From VAXT01 sp963774625 (GTDB lineage Bacteria > Actinomycetota > Thermoleophilia > Gaiellales > Gaiellaceae): a stretch of 64,000 nt of DNA. The notes under the pieces were generated by a model that did not search any database, was not told where the DNA came from, and worked only from the letters and a program-made list of their open reading frames with translations. Location of the stretch: the NCBI GenBank assembly GCA_963774625.1, contig CAVZFQ010000013.1, forward strand, positions 1,426,001-1,490,000, read 5' to 3'. Of this stretch, positions 33,860 through 42,116 are shown in pieces; position 1 is the stretch's first letter, and every line of letters begins with the position of its first letter. The translations under genes and the position numbers were made by a program.

Positions 33860-36579
33860 ATGGACGTCCTCGCGCATCAAGCGCTCGGGGCGCTGGCCAC
33901 CGCCGGCCGCCGCATTGCGGGCGAATCGGGGCTGGACGGGGCTTTGAGCGCCGTTGCCGACGCGGCAGCTTCGGCCGCGGGGGCCGACATCGCCGTCGTC
34001 CGGGTCGCCGATCCGGGTGGAGACCTACGCCTGCGCGCCGTCGCCGCCCGATCAGAAGCCGTAGGGGCCGAGCTCCAGGGCTCGGCGTTCGCAGGCGACG
34101 GAGCTCCCGCGCGAAGAAGGGACCGATCTGGAGGCGCTTCCACCGGCCGTGCGCGCCGCCGCCGGCCGCGTGCACGCGAACGCGGTGTGTCTGCTGCCGG
34201 TCTGGATCGCCGGCCGGCCGGCCGCCAGCCTCGAGGTGATGCGCACCGGCGATGCCTTCGGCCTCGAGGAGCTCACGCTGGCGCGAGTCGTCGCCGCTCA
34301 GCTCTCGTTGGCGCTGGTCGCGTTCGGGGCCGGCAACGGCTCCGAACTGGCGCACGCGTCGCCAGAGCACGCACTGGGAATTGCCGGCGAGGCGCTGGCG
34401 GCCGGTCACGACGAGACACGGGTGGCCAACCAGATCACGCACCTCGCCGCAGAGGCGACCGGCGCCGAGGCGGCCCAGCTCTGGCGGATGACGGCCGAGG
34501 CGGAGCTCATCCCAGTCGTGTCCACCGGCGCCCTGGGCCTGGACCAAGCCCAGGAAACCGCCGCCCGGGCCGCACGACGTGCACTAGAGGGGCAATCCGC
34601 TGTCTCCGAGACGCGCGACGAGACGTTTCCCCAGGCTCCCACGCTGATCACGGTCAGGCTCGGGAATCCGCCCCTCGGGGTCCTCCAGCTCTTCTTCTCC
34701 GCCCAGACGCCGCCCTCGAAGGCGGTCCTCGACCGCCTCGGGAGCTTTGGCGTGCGTGCTGCTCATGCCTTGCGGGCGGGTGAGCGCGCGACCGAGATGA
34801 CCGCCGACCTCGAACGGACCGAGGCTCTCCTGGCCGTGGTCGGCCAGGCGATCGCCCACCTCTCGCTCACGCACACGCTCGGCACCGTCGCCGATCGGAT
34901 CAGCGAGTTGCTGCGGGTGGACCGCATCGCGGTCTACCTCCGCGACCAGGGACGACTGCACGCTGCCTACGAGCGAGGGCTCATCGGGCCGCACGAATCC
35001 GTTGCCGAGCGATTGCTCGAGGTCTCGCTCGGCCCCTCCCGGGCGCAGGGCATGCTCCATGTCACCGACGCTGCGGCGGACCTACGCCTGGCTGCCGTCC
35101 GCGATGCCGTCGTGGAAGCGGGGATCGAGGGCGTGGCTGCCGTCCCGCTGCTCGTCCGTGAGGAGCTGATCGGGATCGTGGCCGTCTATCTGCCGCTCGG
35201 CCACGTACCTTCGCCGAGCGAGTCGACATTGCTCGCCGCGCTGGCCAGCCAGCTGGCGGTCGCGGTGCAGAACGCCCGTCTCCACGAGGACGTGAAGCGC
35301 CTGGCGGCGGAGCGGGAACACGCCCTGGCCGCCGAAGCGGCACGTGCCCGGCAGCTGACCGCGCTGCACGAGATCACCAGCTCGTTCGCGACCAGCCTCT
35401 CGCTCGACGCCACTCTGGAAGCCGTCGTTCGCGCGGCCGTCGACCTGCTGGGGGTCGATGCGGCCGTGATCCGCGTGCCCGAGGAGCGTGGCGACCAGCT
35501 CGTCGCACGGGCCTCCCATGTGCCCGATCCCCGCCTGGCCGACGCGCTGCTGCCCCTGCTCGAGCGCCCGCAGCAGCTGGAAGGGCTGCCGGGCCGCCGC
35601 CTCTTCCGCTCGGGCAAGCCGTTGGTGCTCGACGCGGAAAGCGCACGGCGTCTGGGCGCGTCGTACGAGTTGCTCGTTCCGTTCCTCGAGCAGGGCTCGA
35701 CCGCCGTCGTGATCCCGATCGCGATCCCCACGGAGCTGCTGGCGACGATCACGGTCGTCTCGCTCGACCCTGCGCGGAGGATCGGGCGCGAGGCGATCGA
35801 GACCGCTCTCGTGGTTGCCAGCAGGCCGCGCTCGCGATCGACAACGCACGTCTCTACCAGCAGCAGAAGAGCTTCTCCGACACCATGCAGCGCTCGCTCC
35901 TGCCCCAGAAGCTCCCAGAGGTGAGCGGTCTCGAGGTCGGGGCGGTCTACGAGTCGTCGGCGCAGGGTCGACGTCGGCGGCGACGTCTACGACTTCCTCG
36001 TGCTCCCGGACGGCCGCCTGGCGGCGGTGCTCGGCGACGTCGCGGGCCACGGGATCGAGGCGACGGCCGACATGGCACTGGCCAAGTTCGTCTTTCGCTC
36101 GCTGGCCCGCGAGCACCCCGAGCCGGGTGACTTCCTCGCGCACGCAAACGAGGTCGCGCACGAGGAGCTGATCGGCGGCAAGTTCATCACCATGCTGTAC
36201 CTCGCCGTCGACCCGGAGCGCAACGAGGTCGCCGCGGCCCGCGCCGGCCATCCGCCCGCGCGACTGATCGACTCCGCGGGCAAGGTCTCGCAGCTGTCGC
36301 CGAAGGGCCTCCCGCTCGGCGTCGACCGCGGAACAGCTCTACGACGAGATCAGGGAGCCGTTTCTGCCGGGGACGACCGTCTGCATGTACACGGACGGGC
36401 TCGTGGAGGCGCGCGCCGACGACGAGCAGTACGGGGATGCTCGGCTCGACGCGGCGCTGGCCGCAGGGCGGGACCTCTCGGCTCAGGAGCTCGCCGAGCA
36501 GGTCGTCGCCGACTGCCGGGCGTTCGGCGGGGGCGAGCTCGTCGACGACTGCGCGATCGTCGTCATCCGGCGCCGCTGA
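33860..36579 (+). CDS. GAF-domain PP2C (SpoIIE/RsbU-type) phosphatase, four frameshifts
   Basis: The repaired protein is about 905 residues: several GAF-like sensor domains (for example VDRIAVYLRDQGRLHAAYERGL and VDAAVIRVPEERGDQLVARASH), a coiled linker, then a SpoIIE phosphatase domain with MQRSLLPQKLPEVSGLEVGAVYESSAQ, VDVGGDVYDFLVL, GDVAGHGIEATADMALAK and MYTDGLVEARAD, and the final DDCAIVVIRR. Breaks lie near 34102 (extra G), 35818 (missing C), 35963 (extra G) and 36332 (extra G). This family removes phosphate from anti-sigma-antagonist partners to control sigma factors; no partner gene is nearby. Confidence 0.8.
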
Positions 36580-38084
36580 TGCGTCTCAACGCGCTCGTTT
36601 TCTGCGCGGGCGCAGGCTCGCTCGCTACTGAGATCGCGGCCGCGCGCCTGCTCGCTCCCTACTACGGGTCGTCGACGGTCGTGTGGGCGAACGTGATCGG
36701 GCTCGTGCTGGCCTCGTTGTCGCTCGGCTACTGGCTGGGAGGCAGGATCGCGGATCGGCGGCCTGAACCGAGGTTGCTGGGCGCGATCGTGCTCGCCGCC
36801 GCGGTCCTGATTGCGGTGGTGACCTTCGTCGCCAGACCCCTGTTGGACATTTCCGTCGAGGGCCTCGACCAGCTGTCCGCAGGAGCGGTGATCGGCTCAT
36901 TTTTCGCCGTCCTCCTGCTCTTCGCGCCCCCCGTGACCCTGCTCGGGATGGTGGCGCCGTTCGCGATCCGGCTCGCTATCTCGAACGTCGCCGACGCCGG
37001 CTCCGTCGCCGGGCGCCTCTACGCCCTCTCGACGATCGGGAGCCTGCTGGGCACCTTTCTCTCGGCGCTCGTCTTGATCCCGCTGATCGGTACCCAGCGC
37101 ACGCTGCTCGTCAGCGCGGCGCTCGTCGCCCTCGCCGGCAGCTTCCTCCTCAGCCGGCGCTGGCTGCTGGTCCCGGTCGGGATCGCTGCGCTGCTCGCAG
37201 TGCCGACGGGAGCGATCAAGCCTCATCCCGGGCTCCTGCACGAGGACGAATCGCTCTACCAGTACATCCAGGTCGTCGAGCGCGGCGACGCGCACAGGCT
37301 CTACCTCAACGAGGGCATCGCCGTGCACTCGGTCTGGCGCGCCGACGAGCTCCTCACGGGCGGCGTCTGGGACACGTTCCTCGCGCTTCCTCCCCTGCTC
37401 GGCCGCCCGGCGGAGCGGGTCGCAGTTCTCGGGAATGCGGGCGGCACTACCGCTCGAGCCTTCGGGCGCTTCTACCCGGACACGCGCATCGACGGCGTGG
37501 AGCTCGACGGGGCGGTGTCGAAGGTCGGCCGGCGCTATTTCGGGCTCGACGACAATCCCCGTCTCGAGGTGCACACCGCTGACGCGCGCCCGTTCCTGCG
37601 GCGGACCGACGAGCGCTACGACTTGATCTTCGTCGACGCGTACAGGCCGCCGTACGTGCCGTTCTACCTCGCCACTCGCGAGTTCTTCGCGCTCGCTCGT
37701 GACCGGCTGAAGCCGGGCGGGATGATTGCGCTGAATGTGGCCACGGTCCCCAGCGACCACCGGCTCGCGGAGGGGATCGCCAGGACGCTCCGCAGCGAGT
37801 TCCCGCAGGTCATGACCTGGCAACCGCTTCGCTTCAACCAGATCGTGATCGGGCTCGACCGGGTCACACCGCCGGCGGTCCTCCGGGCACGGGCACGGCG
37901 CGCATCTGGAGAGATTCGGCCGCTCGGACTGCTGCTCGCACGAGGGCTGCGCGAGAGCCAGCTGCGAGGCGACTCCTGGACGGACGACCGTGCGCCGGTC
38001 GAATGGATCACCGACCGGATGATCGTCGAGTTCGCCGCGAGCGGAGGGGACTTCGAGGAGTTCCCGCTGCCGACCGCGCCGTGA
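36579..38084 (+). CDS. Fused membrane/spermidine synthase-like methyltransferase-fold protein
   Basis: The 501-residue protein has about seven hydrophobic helices (1-205) with FCAGAGSLATEIAAARLLAPYYGSS at the start, then a soluble Rossmann domain with VAVLGNAGGTTARAF, VELDGAVSKVGRRYFGL and DLIFVDAYRPPYVPFYL, the nucleotide and acidic motifs of the spermidine synthase family. It is a 'fused MFS/spermidine synthase' as found in many actinobacteria. Aminopropyl transfer to a polyamine is the family suggestion, not proven. ATG overlaps the phosphatase stop (TGATG); GDPD overlaps its end. Confidence 0.85.
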   Translation: MRLNALVFCAGAGSLATEIAAARLLAPYYGSSTVVWANVIGLVLASLSLGYWLGGRIADRRPEPRLLGAIVLAAAVLIAVVTFVARPLLDISVEGLDQLSAGAVIGSFFAVLLLFAPPVTLLGMVAPFAIRLAISNVADAGSVAGRLYALSTIGSLLGTFLSALVLIPLIGTQRTLLVSAALVALAGSFLLSRRWLLVPVGIAALLAVPTGAIKPHPGLLHEDESLYQYIQVVERGDAHRLYLNEGIAVHSVWRADELLTGGVWDTFLALPPLLGRPAERVAVLGNAGGTTARAFGRFYPDTRIDGVELDGAVSKVGRRYFGLDDNPRLEVHTADARPFLRRTDERYDLIFVDAYRPPYVPFYLATREFFALARDRLKPGGMIALNVATVPSDHRLAEGIARTLRSEFPQVMTWQPLRFNQIVIGLDRVTPPAVLRARARRASGEIRPLGLLLARGLRESQLRGDSWTDDRAPVEWITDRMIVEFAASGGDFEEFPLPTAP

Positions 38085-38764
38085 GACTCCGGCGACACGA
38101 CGGCCCGCTGTTGCGGATCGGCCACCGCGGAGCTGCCGCTCTGGCGCCGGCGAACTCGCTGCGCGCGCTCGAGCTTGCGCTGGAGGCCGGGGTCGACATC
38201 GTCGAGTTCGACGTTCTCGGCCTGCCCGGCCGCGGCCTCGTCCTCTCGCACTCGCGCCGAGACGTCGCCTCGGACGCGCTGCCCCTTGACGATGCGCTCG
38301 CCTTCCTGGCCCAGCAGGCATCCGTGGGCCTGCTCGCAGACGTCAAGAACGGGGGCTACGAGCGGGAGCTGATCGAGGCAATACGCCGCCACGGGTTGGT
38401 CGAGCGCACGCTCGTCAGCACCATGGACCTGAGCATCTTGGGTGAGGTCAAACGGCTCGAGCCGGCTGTGAGCAGGAGCGTCACCTACCCGCGCAACCGG
38501 GCGCGGGCGGCGGCCCTGAGGCGGGTGCCGCCGCTGCTGCCCTGGCGGATCGCCGCGCTCGTCCTGCGGGCGGAGGCTTCCGCAGCCACTCTCAACTACC
38601 GCGTCGTGACCCGAACCGTGGTCGAGCGCTGCCACGATCTGGGCGCGGCGGTCTTCGCCTGGACGGTCAACGACCCCGCTCTGGCGGCCAGGTTGGACGG
38701 GTTGGGGGTCGACGGGGTCATCACTGACGATCCGTCTGTTTTCCAGGCTATATTCCAGGCGTGA
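38081..38764 (+). CDS. Glycerophosphodiester phosphodiesterase (GDPD) family protein
   Basis: The 227-residue TIM-barrel protein starts at GTG 38081 (overlap GTGA). Near the N-terminus RIGHRGAAALAPANSLRALELALEAGVDIVEFDVL aligns with the GDPD motif HRG...PENT...E-D, with the first His, the metal-binding Glu and Asp (VEFDV) and SHS present. The usual PENT is PANS and the usual LEIK is LADVK, so an aspartate replaces a metal glutamate. Activity on glycerophosphodiesters is likely but not certain. Confidence 0.82.
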   Translation: MRLRRHDGPLLRIGHRGAAALAPANSLRALELALEAGVDIVEFDVLGLPGRGLVLSHSRRDVASDALPLDDALAFLAQQASVGLLADVKNGGYERELIEAIRRHGLVERTLVSTMDLSILGEVKRLEPAVSRSVTYPRNRARAAALRRVPPLLPWRIAALVLRAEASAATLNYRVVTRTVVERCHDLGAAVFAWTVNDPALAARLDGLGVDGVITDDPSVFQAIFQA

Positions 38765-39768
38765 GACGCCCCGGTCCAGCACTCGCTGCTCTTCTCGCCT
38801 GCGCTCTTGCAGGCCTCTTTTTGGCGTTCGTCGTTGCGTCCGGAGTTAGCGCTCAGGGCCTCGCCACGACCGGCTCGACCACCGAGCCCGAGCCCGGGCT
38901 CATCCCGCCGGGTGTGACCATCGGCGGCACCGCGGTCGGCGGCCTCTCGCCGGAGTCGGCGACGTTCTTGGTGCAGGAACGGTTCGAGCAGGGCCTGCCG
39001 CTGATCTTCCGCGGTCGCCCCCGACTCGCCCCTTCGCCGCACGTGCTCGGCGCCACCGCTCGCATCGACCAGGCAGTCGAGCGCGCCCGTGTCGCGCAGC
39101 CTGGGGACGAGGTCGGGCTCACCGTCCTCATCAACGGCGACACGACACGTGCCTATGTCCTGTCGGTAGCGCGCCGCTTCAACCGCCGGCCGGCCGACGC
39201 CGCCCTCGTGCTGCGCAAGTCCCGCCCGAAGATCGTGCCCGAGCGGATGGGTGTCACCGTCAAGCGCGCCGAGCTCACCGCCAACATCCACCGCCGCCTG
39301 ACGGCGATGAGCCGCGCCCCGGTCAAGATCCGCACGGAGCTGAGCCGGCCGGAGGTGACTCATCGCTCCTTCCGCTCGACGATCGTCATCCATCGCGGCT
39401 CGAACCGTCTCGAGCTCTTCAACTACCAGCGCCTGCGCAAGCGCTTCCGCGTGGCGACCGGCGAGTCCGTCTACCCGACGCCGCTCGGGCGCTTCCACAT
39501 CGTCGTCAAGTGGCGAAACCCGTGGTGGTATCCGCCGAACTCGCGCTGGGCGAAGGGCCTGAAGCCCGTCCCGCCGGGGCCGAACAACCCGCTTGGAACT
39601 CGCTGGATGGGGCTCTCGGTCCCGGGAGTCGGCATCCACGGGACTCCGAACGGCGGCTCGATCGGCTACTCCGTCTCGCACGGCTGCATCCGCATGTACA
39701 TCCCTGACGCCGAGTGGCTGTTCAACACGGTCGACATCGGCAGCCAGGTCTTCATCGTCTCGTCGTGA
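38761..39768 (+). CDS. L,D-transpeptidase (YkuD family)
   Basis: The 335-residue protein has a signal peptide or anchor (1-31), a linker, a peptidoglycan-binding-like domain of the VanW/YoaR type (about 45-190; GVTIGGTAVGGLSPESA) and a C-terminal YkuD domain (about 215-335) with GIHGTPNGGSIGYSVSHGCIRM. The catalytic Cys309 and His307 lie in SHGCIRM. It would form 3-3 cross-links or attach proteins to peptidoglycan outside the membrane. GTG overlaps the GDPD stop. Confidence 0.93.
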   Translation: MRRPGPALAALLACALAGLFLAFVVASGVSAQGLATTGSTTEPEPGLIPPGVTIGGTAVGGLSPESATFLVQERFEQGLPLIFRGRPRLAPSPHVLGATARIDQAVERARVAQPGDEVGLTVLINGDTTRAYVLSVARRFNRRPADAALVLRKSRPKIVPERMGVTVKRAELTANIHRRLTAMSRAPVKIRTELSRPEVTHRSFRSTIVIHRGSNRLELFNYQRLRKRFRVATGESVYPTPLGRFHIVVKWRNPWWYPPNSRWAKGLKPVPPGPNNPLGTRWMGLSVPGVGIHGTPNGGSIGYSVSHGCIRMYIPDAEWLFNTVDIGSQVFIVSS

Positions 39769-40310
39769 GACGGCTCAAGCTGGTCGGTCAGGGGGTCGCG
39801 ATCGGCCTCGTGGCTTCGCTGCTCGGGCTGCTGGTGTGGAAGGTGGCCCAGGACGAGGGCGGAAACCCGGCGGCTCAGTTCGCCGAAGGGAAGACCACCT
39901 CGGCTCCGTCGTTCACGCTCGAGCGGCTCGAAGGTGACGGCTCGGTCCGGCTCGAATCGCTGCGAGGGAAGGTCGTCGTCATCAATTTCTGGGCGTCCTG
40001 GTGCGAGCCCTGCAAGAAGGAGATGCCGAGGCTCGAGCAGGCTTGGCAGCGCTATCGCGGCCGCGGGGTGACCTTCATCGGCGTCAACACCACGGACTTC
40101 ACGGGCGACGCGGAGCGGTTCGTCGACCGCTACCGCCTGACGTTCCCGGTCGTCCGCGACGGGAACGGTCGCGTGCTGGCCAAGTACGGCGGGCTGCCGA
40201 TCCCGTGGACGTACTTCGTGAACCGGGAGGGCCTGATCGTCGGCTACATCCGCGGTGAGGTGACGGCCGAGGCGCTCGAGGACGGCCTGCAGGAAGCACT
40301 CGCGACGTGA
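39765..40310 (+). CDS. ResA/CcmG-like membrane-anchored thiol-disulfide oxidoreductase
   Basis: The 181-residue protein has an N-terminal anchor (11-26) and a thioredoxin domain with FWASWCEPCKKEMP; the active-site cysteines are Cys80 and Cys83 in WCEPC. FIGVNTTDF and GLPIPWTYFVNREG (with the cis-proline) complete the fold. With CcmH and CcdA downstream it should keep apocytochrome c CxxCH thiols reduced. GTG overlaps the transpeptidase stop. Confidence 0.92.
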   Translation: MRRLKLVGQGVAIGLVASLLGLLVWKVAQDEGGNPAAQFAEGKTTSAPSFTLERLEGDGSVRLESLRGKVVVINFWASWCEPCKKEMPRLEQAWQRYRGRGVTFIGVNTTDFTGDAERFVDRYRLTFPVVRDGNGRVLAKYGGLPIPWTYFVNREGLIVGYIRGEVTAEALEDGLQEALAT

Positions 40311-40753
40311 AGCGTCTCGCGCTCGTCGTCCTCGTGGCTCTGACAGTCGTGCCGTCCGCGTTCGCGAGTGAGGCGCGGCCCACGCTCGCGGATCTGGAGG
40401 ACGAGATCATGTGCCCGGTCTGCCCGGGCGAGACGCTCGAGCAGTCGAGCTCACCTGCGGCCCAACAGGTCGAGCGCTTCATCGCCGTCCGCATCCGAGG
40501 CGGCGACTCCAAGCAGGAGATCAAGGACCGCCTCGTCGATCAGTACGGGCCGAAAATCCTCGCCGCGCCGCCGAAGGAAGGCTTCGACCTGTTGGCGTGG
40601 GTGCTGCCGCTGGCGGGCGCGGCCGGGGCTGCGCTCGTGCTTGCGTTCGCCGCCTGGCGGTGGAGCCGGGGGCGCGACACGCTGCCGCCTGCGGCTCCGC
40701 TCGACCTAGAGTCCGAGCGCCGCGTCGACCGCGAGCTCGCGCGCCTTGATTGA
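40307..40753 (+). CDS. CcmH/CycL-type cytochrome c maturation protein
   Basis: The 148-residue protein has a signal peptide (1-20), the redox motif MCPVCPGETL with Cys36 and Cys39, and a C-terminal transmembrane helix (LLAWVLPLAGAAGAALVLAFAAW). This is the short CcmH/CycL/NrfF form that reduces or passes apocytochrome to heme lyase. The GTG overlaps the ResA stop, and CcdA overlaps its end by eight bases. Confidence 0.92.
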   Translation: MKRLALVVLVALTVVPSAFASEARPTLADLEDEIMCPVCPGETLEQSSSPAAQQVERFIAVRIRGGDSKQEIKDRLVDQYGPKILAAPPKEGFDLLAWVLPLAGAAGAALVLAFAAWRWSRGRDTLPPAAPLDLESERRVDRELARLD

Positions 40754-41456
40754 GCGGATCCCGCTCGCCTTTCTCGCCGGCTTCGTCTCCGTCATCACGC
40801 CCTGTGTCCTGCCGCTCGTCCCCGGATATCTCTCAGCGGTGTCCGCAGTCGAAGCGGGCCGCCTCGGGCAACCGGGGACGGCCAGGCGCGTCGCGATCGG
40901 GAGCCTGCCGTTCATCGCCGGCTTTACGGTCGTCTTCGTCCTCCTCGGCGCGGGGGCGGCGGCGATCGGCGGCGTGCTCTCGAGCGACAGGCAGGCGGAG
41001 CTCGCCGGGCTGATCCTGGTCGTCCTCGGCCTGACGTTCATCGGCCTGCTGCCCTGGCCCGAGCGCCTGCTCGCGCCGAGCCTCGTCTCGGGCGCACAGC
41101 GCAAGGGCTCGTCGGTGCTCCTCGGAGCAGCTTTTGCGGTCTGCGCAGCGCCCTGCATCGGGACCGTGCTCGCCTCGATCCTGATTCTGGCGAGCGACAC
41201 GGGCACCGTCCTGCGCGGGTCCATTCTCCTGGCCGCGTACTCGCTGGGCCTCGGCCTCGCCTTCCTGCTGGCCGGGGTCGCGTTCGCTCAGGCGATGGGC
41301 GCCTTCCGCTGGCTACGCGACCACTACACCGTGATCCGCGTGACGGGCGGGCTGATGCTCGTCGCGCTCGGCCTGTTGCTGTTCTTCCACCGCGACTGGT
41401 GGCTCCGGGTCCTGGTCGCACGGTTCGTCAACTGGATCGGCCTAGGGGACGTGTAG
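40746..41456 (+). CDS. ccdA: Cytochrome c biogenesis thiol transporter CcdA
   Basis: CcdA carries reducing power across the membrane. The 236-residue protein has six helices with the two conserved Cys-Pro motifs VITPCVLPLVPGYL (Cys20) and CAAPCIGTVLA. Length and spacing fit the minimal CcdA without a periplasmic thioredoxin. It starts at TTG 40746, overlapping the CcmH gene. The 3' end converges on the DUF309 gene. No CcsA/CcsB heme lyase genes are seen in this window. Confidence 0.93.
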   Translation: MIERIPLAFLAGFVSVITPCVLPLVPGYLSAVSAVEAGRLGQPGTARRVAIGSLPFIAGFTVVFVLLGAGAAAIGGVLSSDRQAELAGLILVVLGLTFIGLLPWPERLLAPSLVSGAQRKGSSVLLGAAFAVCAAPCIGTVLASILILASDTGTVLRGSILLAAYSLGLGLAFLLAGVAFAQAMGAFRWLRDHYTVIRVTGGLMLVALGLLLFFHRDWWLRVLVARFVNWIGLGDV

Positions 41457-41762
41457 CGGCGGCAGGTCGAGCGAGCCGGCTCTGACGAGCTTCCGCGCCG
41501 CCTCGACCTGGAGCAGGAACGCTGCGACGTCCACGCCCTGGTGGCCCGGCGCGAACGGGCCGAGCCTCCGGGCTGCCTTCTCGAGCTGGCGCTCGCACCC
41601 GGGACGGTTGCCGCGCCCGGCCTGGTACCAGGCTACGACAACGTGCACGAGGCCCTGGAAGAAGTCTTTCTCGGCGGGGTCGGCCGCACGCCACGCGTCC
41701 TCGAGCGCCTCGTGCGCTTCGAAGTACTCGCCGGAGCGGGCGAGATCGAGCCCGCGTTCGAG
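41442..41762 (-). CDS. DUF309 family protein, start not resolved
   Basis: The translation from 41762 reads LERGLDLARSGEYFEAHEAL and continues through a tryptophan (DAWR), DFFQGLVHVVVAWYQAGRGN and a C-terminal helix, matching the DUF309 family (helical, HExxE-like EAHEALED). There is no ATG, GTG or TTG in frame upstream of the stop-bounded frame until GTG at 41648, which would remove the whole signature. So the true start is lost by a small indel near 41763-41766 or is non-canonical. It lies directly downstream of the Rieske gene on the same strand. Function unknown. Confidence 0.7.
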   Translation of the reverse strand, partial: LERGLDLARSGEYFEAHEALEDAWRAADPAEKDFFQGLVHVVVAWYQAGRGNRPGCERQLEKAARRLGPFAPGHQGVDVAAFLLQVEAARKLVRAGSLDLPPLHVP

Positions 41763-41763
41763 A

Positions 41764-42066
41764 TCAGACGGCGACCTTGACCTCTCCGTCCTCGACCTGC
41801 ACCTCGTACGTGCGGAGCTCGATCGCGAGGTCGAAATCGTTCTTGCCCGTCCGCACGTCGTACGTCCAGCCGTGCCAGGGGCATCTGAGCAGGCAACCCT
41901 CGTCGAGCATCCCCTCGCCGAGCGGGCCCTCCAGGTGCAGGCACGTGCCCTGCGTCGCGTAGAAGGACCCGTCGCAGTTGGCGAGCGCGATCGGCTCGTC
42001 GCCGGCGGTGACCGACTTCACGGTCCCGGGCGGCACCTCGTCGACGCGCGCGACGGTCACGAGCAT
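41764..42066 (-). CDS. Rieske-type [2Fe-2S] protein
   Basis: The 100-residue soluble Rieske domain has TCLHLEG with Cys42 and His44 and CPWHGW with Cys62 and His65, the two cysteine-histidine pairs that hold the cluster. It has no membrane anchor, so it is more like the ferredoxin component of dioxygenases or an assimilatory nitrite reductase small-subunit type than the respiratory protein. The redox partner is not in the window. Confidence 0.92.
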   Translation of the reverse strand: MLVTVARVDEVPPGTVKSVTAGDEPIALANCDGSFYATQGTCLHLEGPLGEGMLDEGCLLRCPWHGWTYDVRTGKNDFDLAIELRTYEVQVEDGEVKVAV

Positions 42067-42116
42067 GCCGCGACCTTAGTCCTAACGGAGGAGGCGGGGC
42101 GGAGTCTCAGTAGGTG

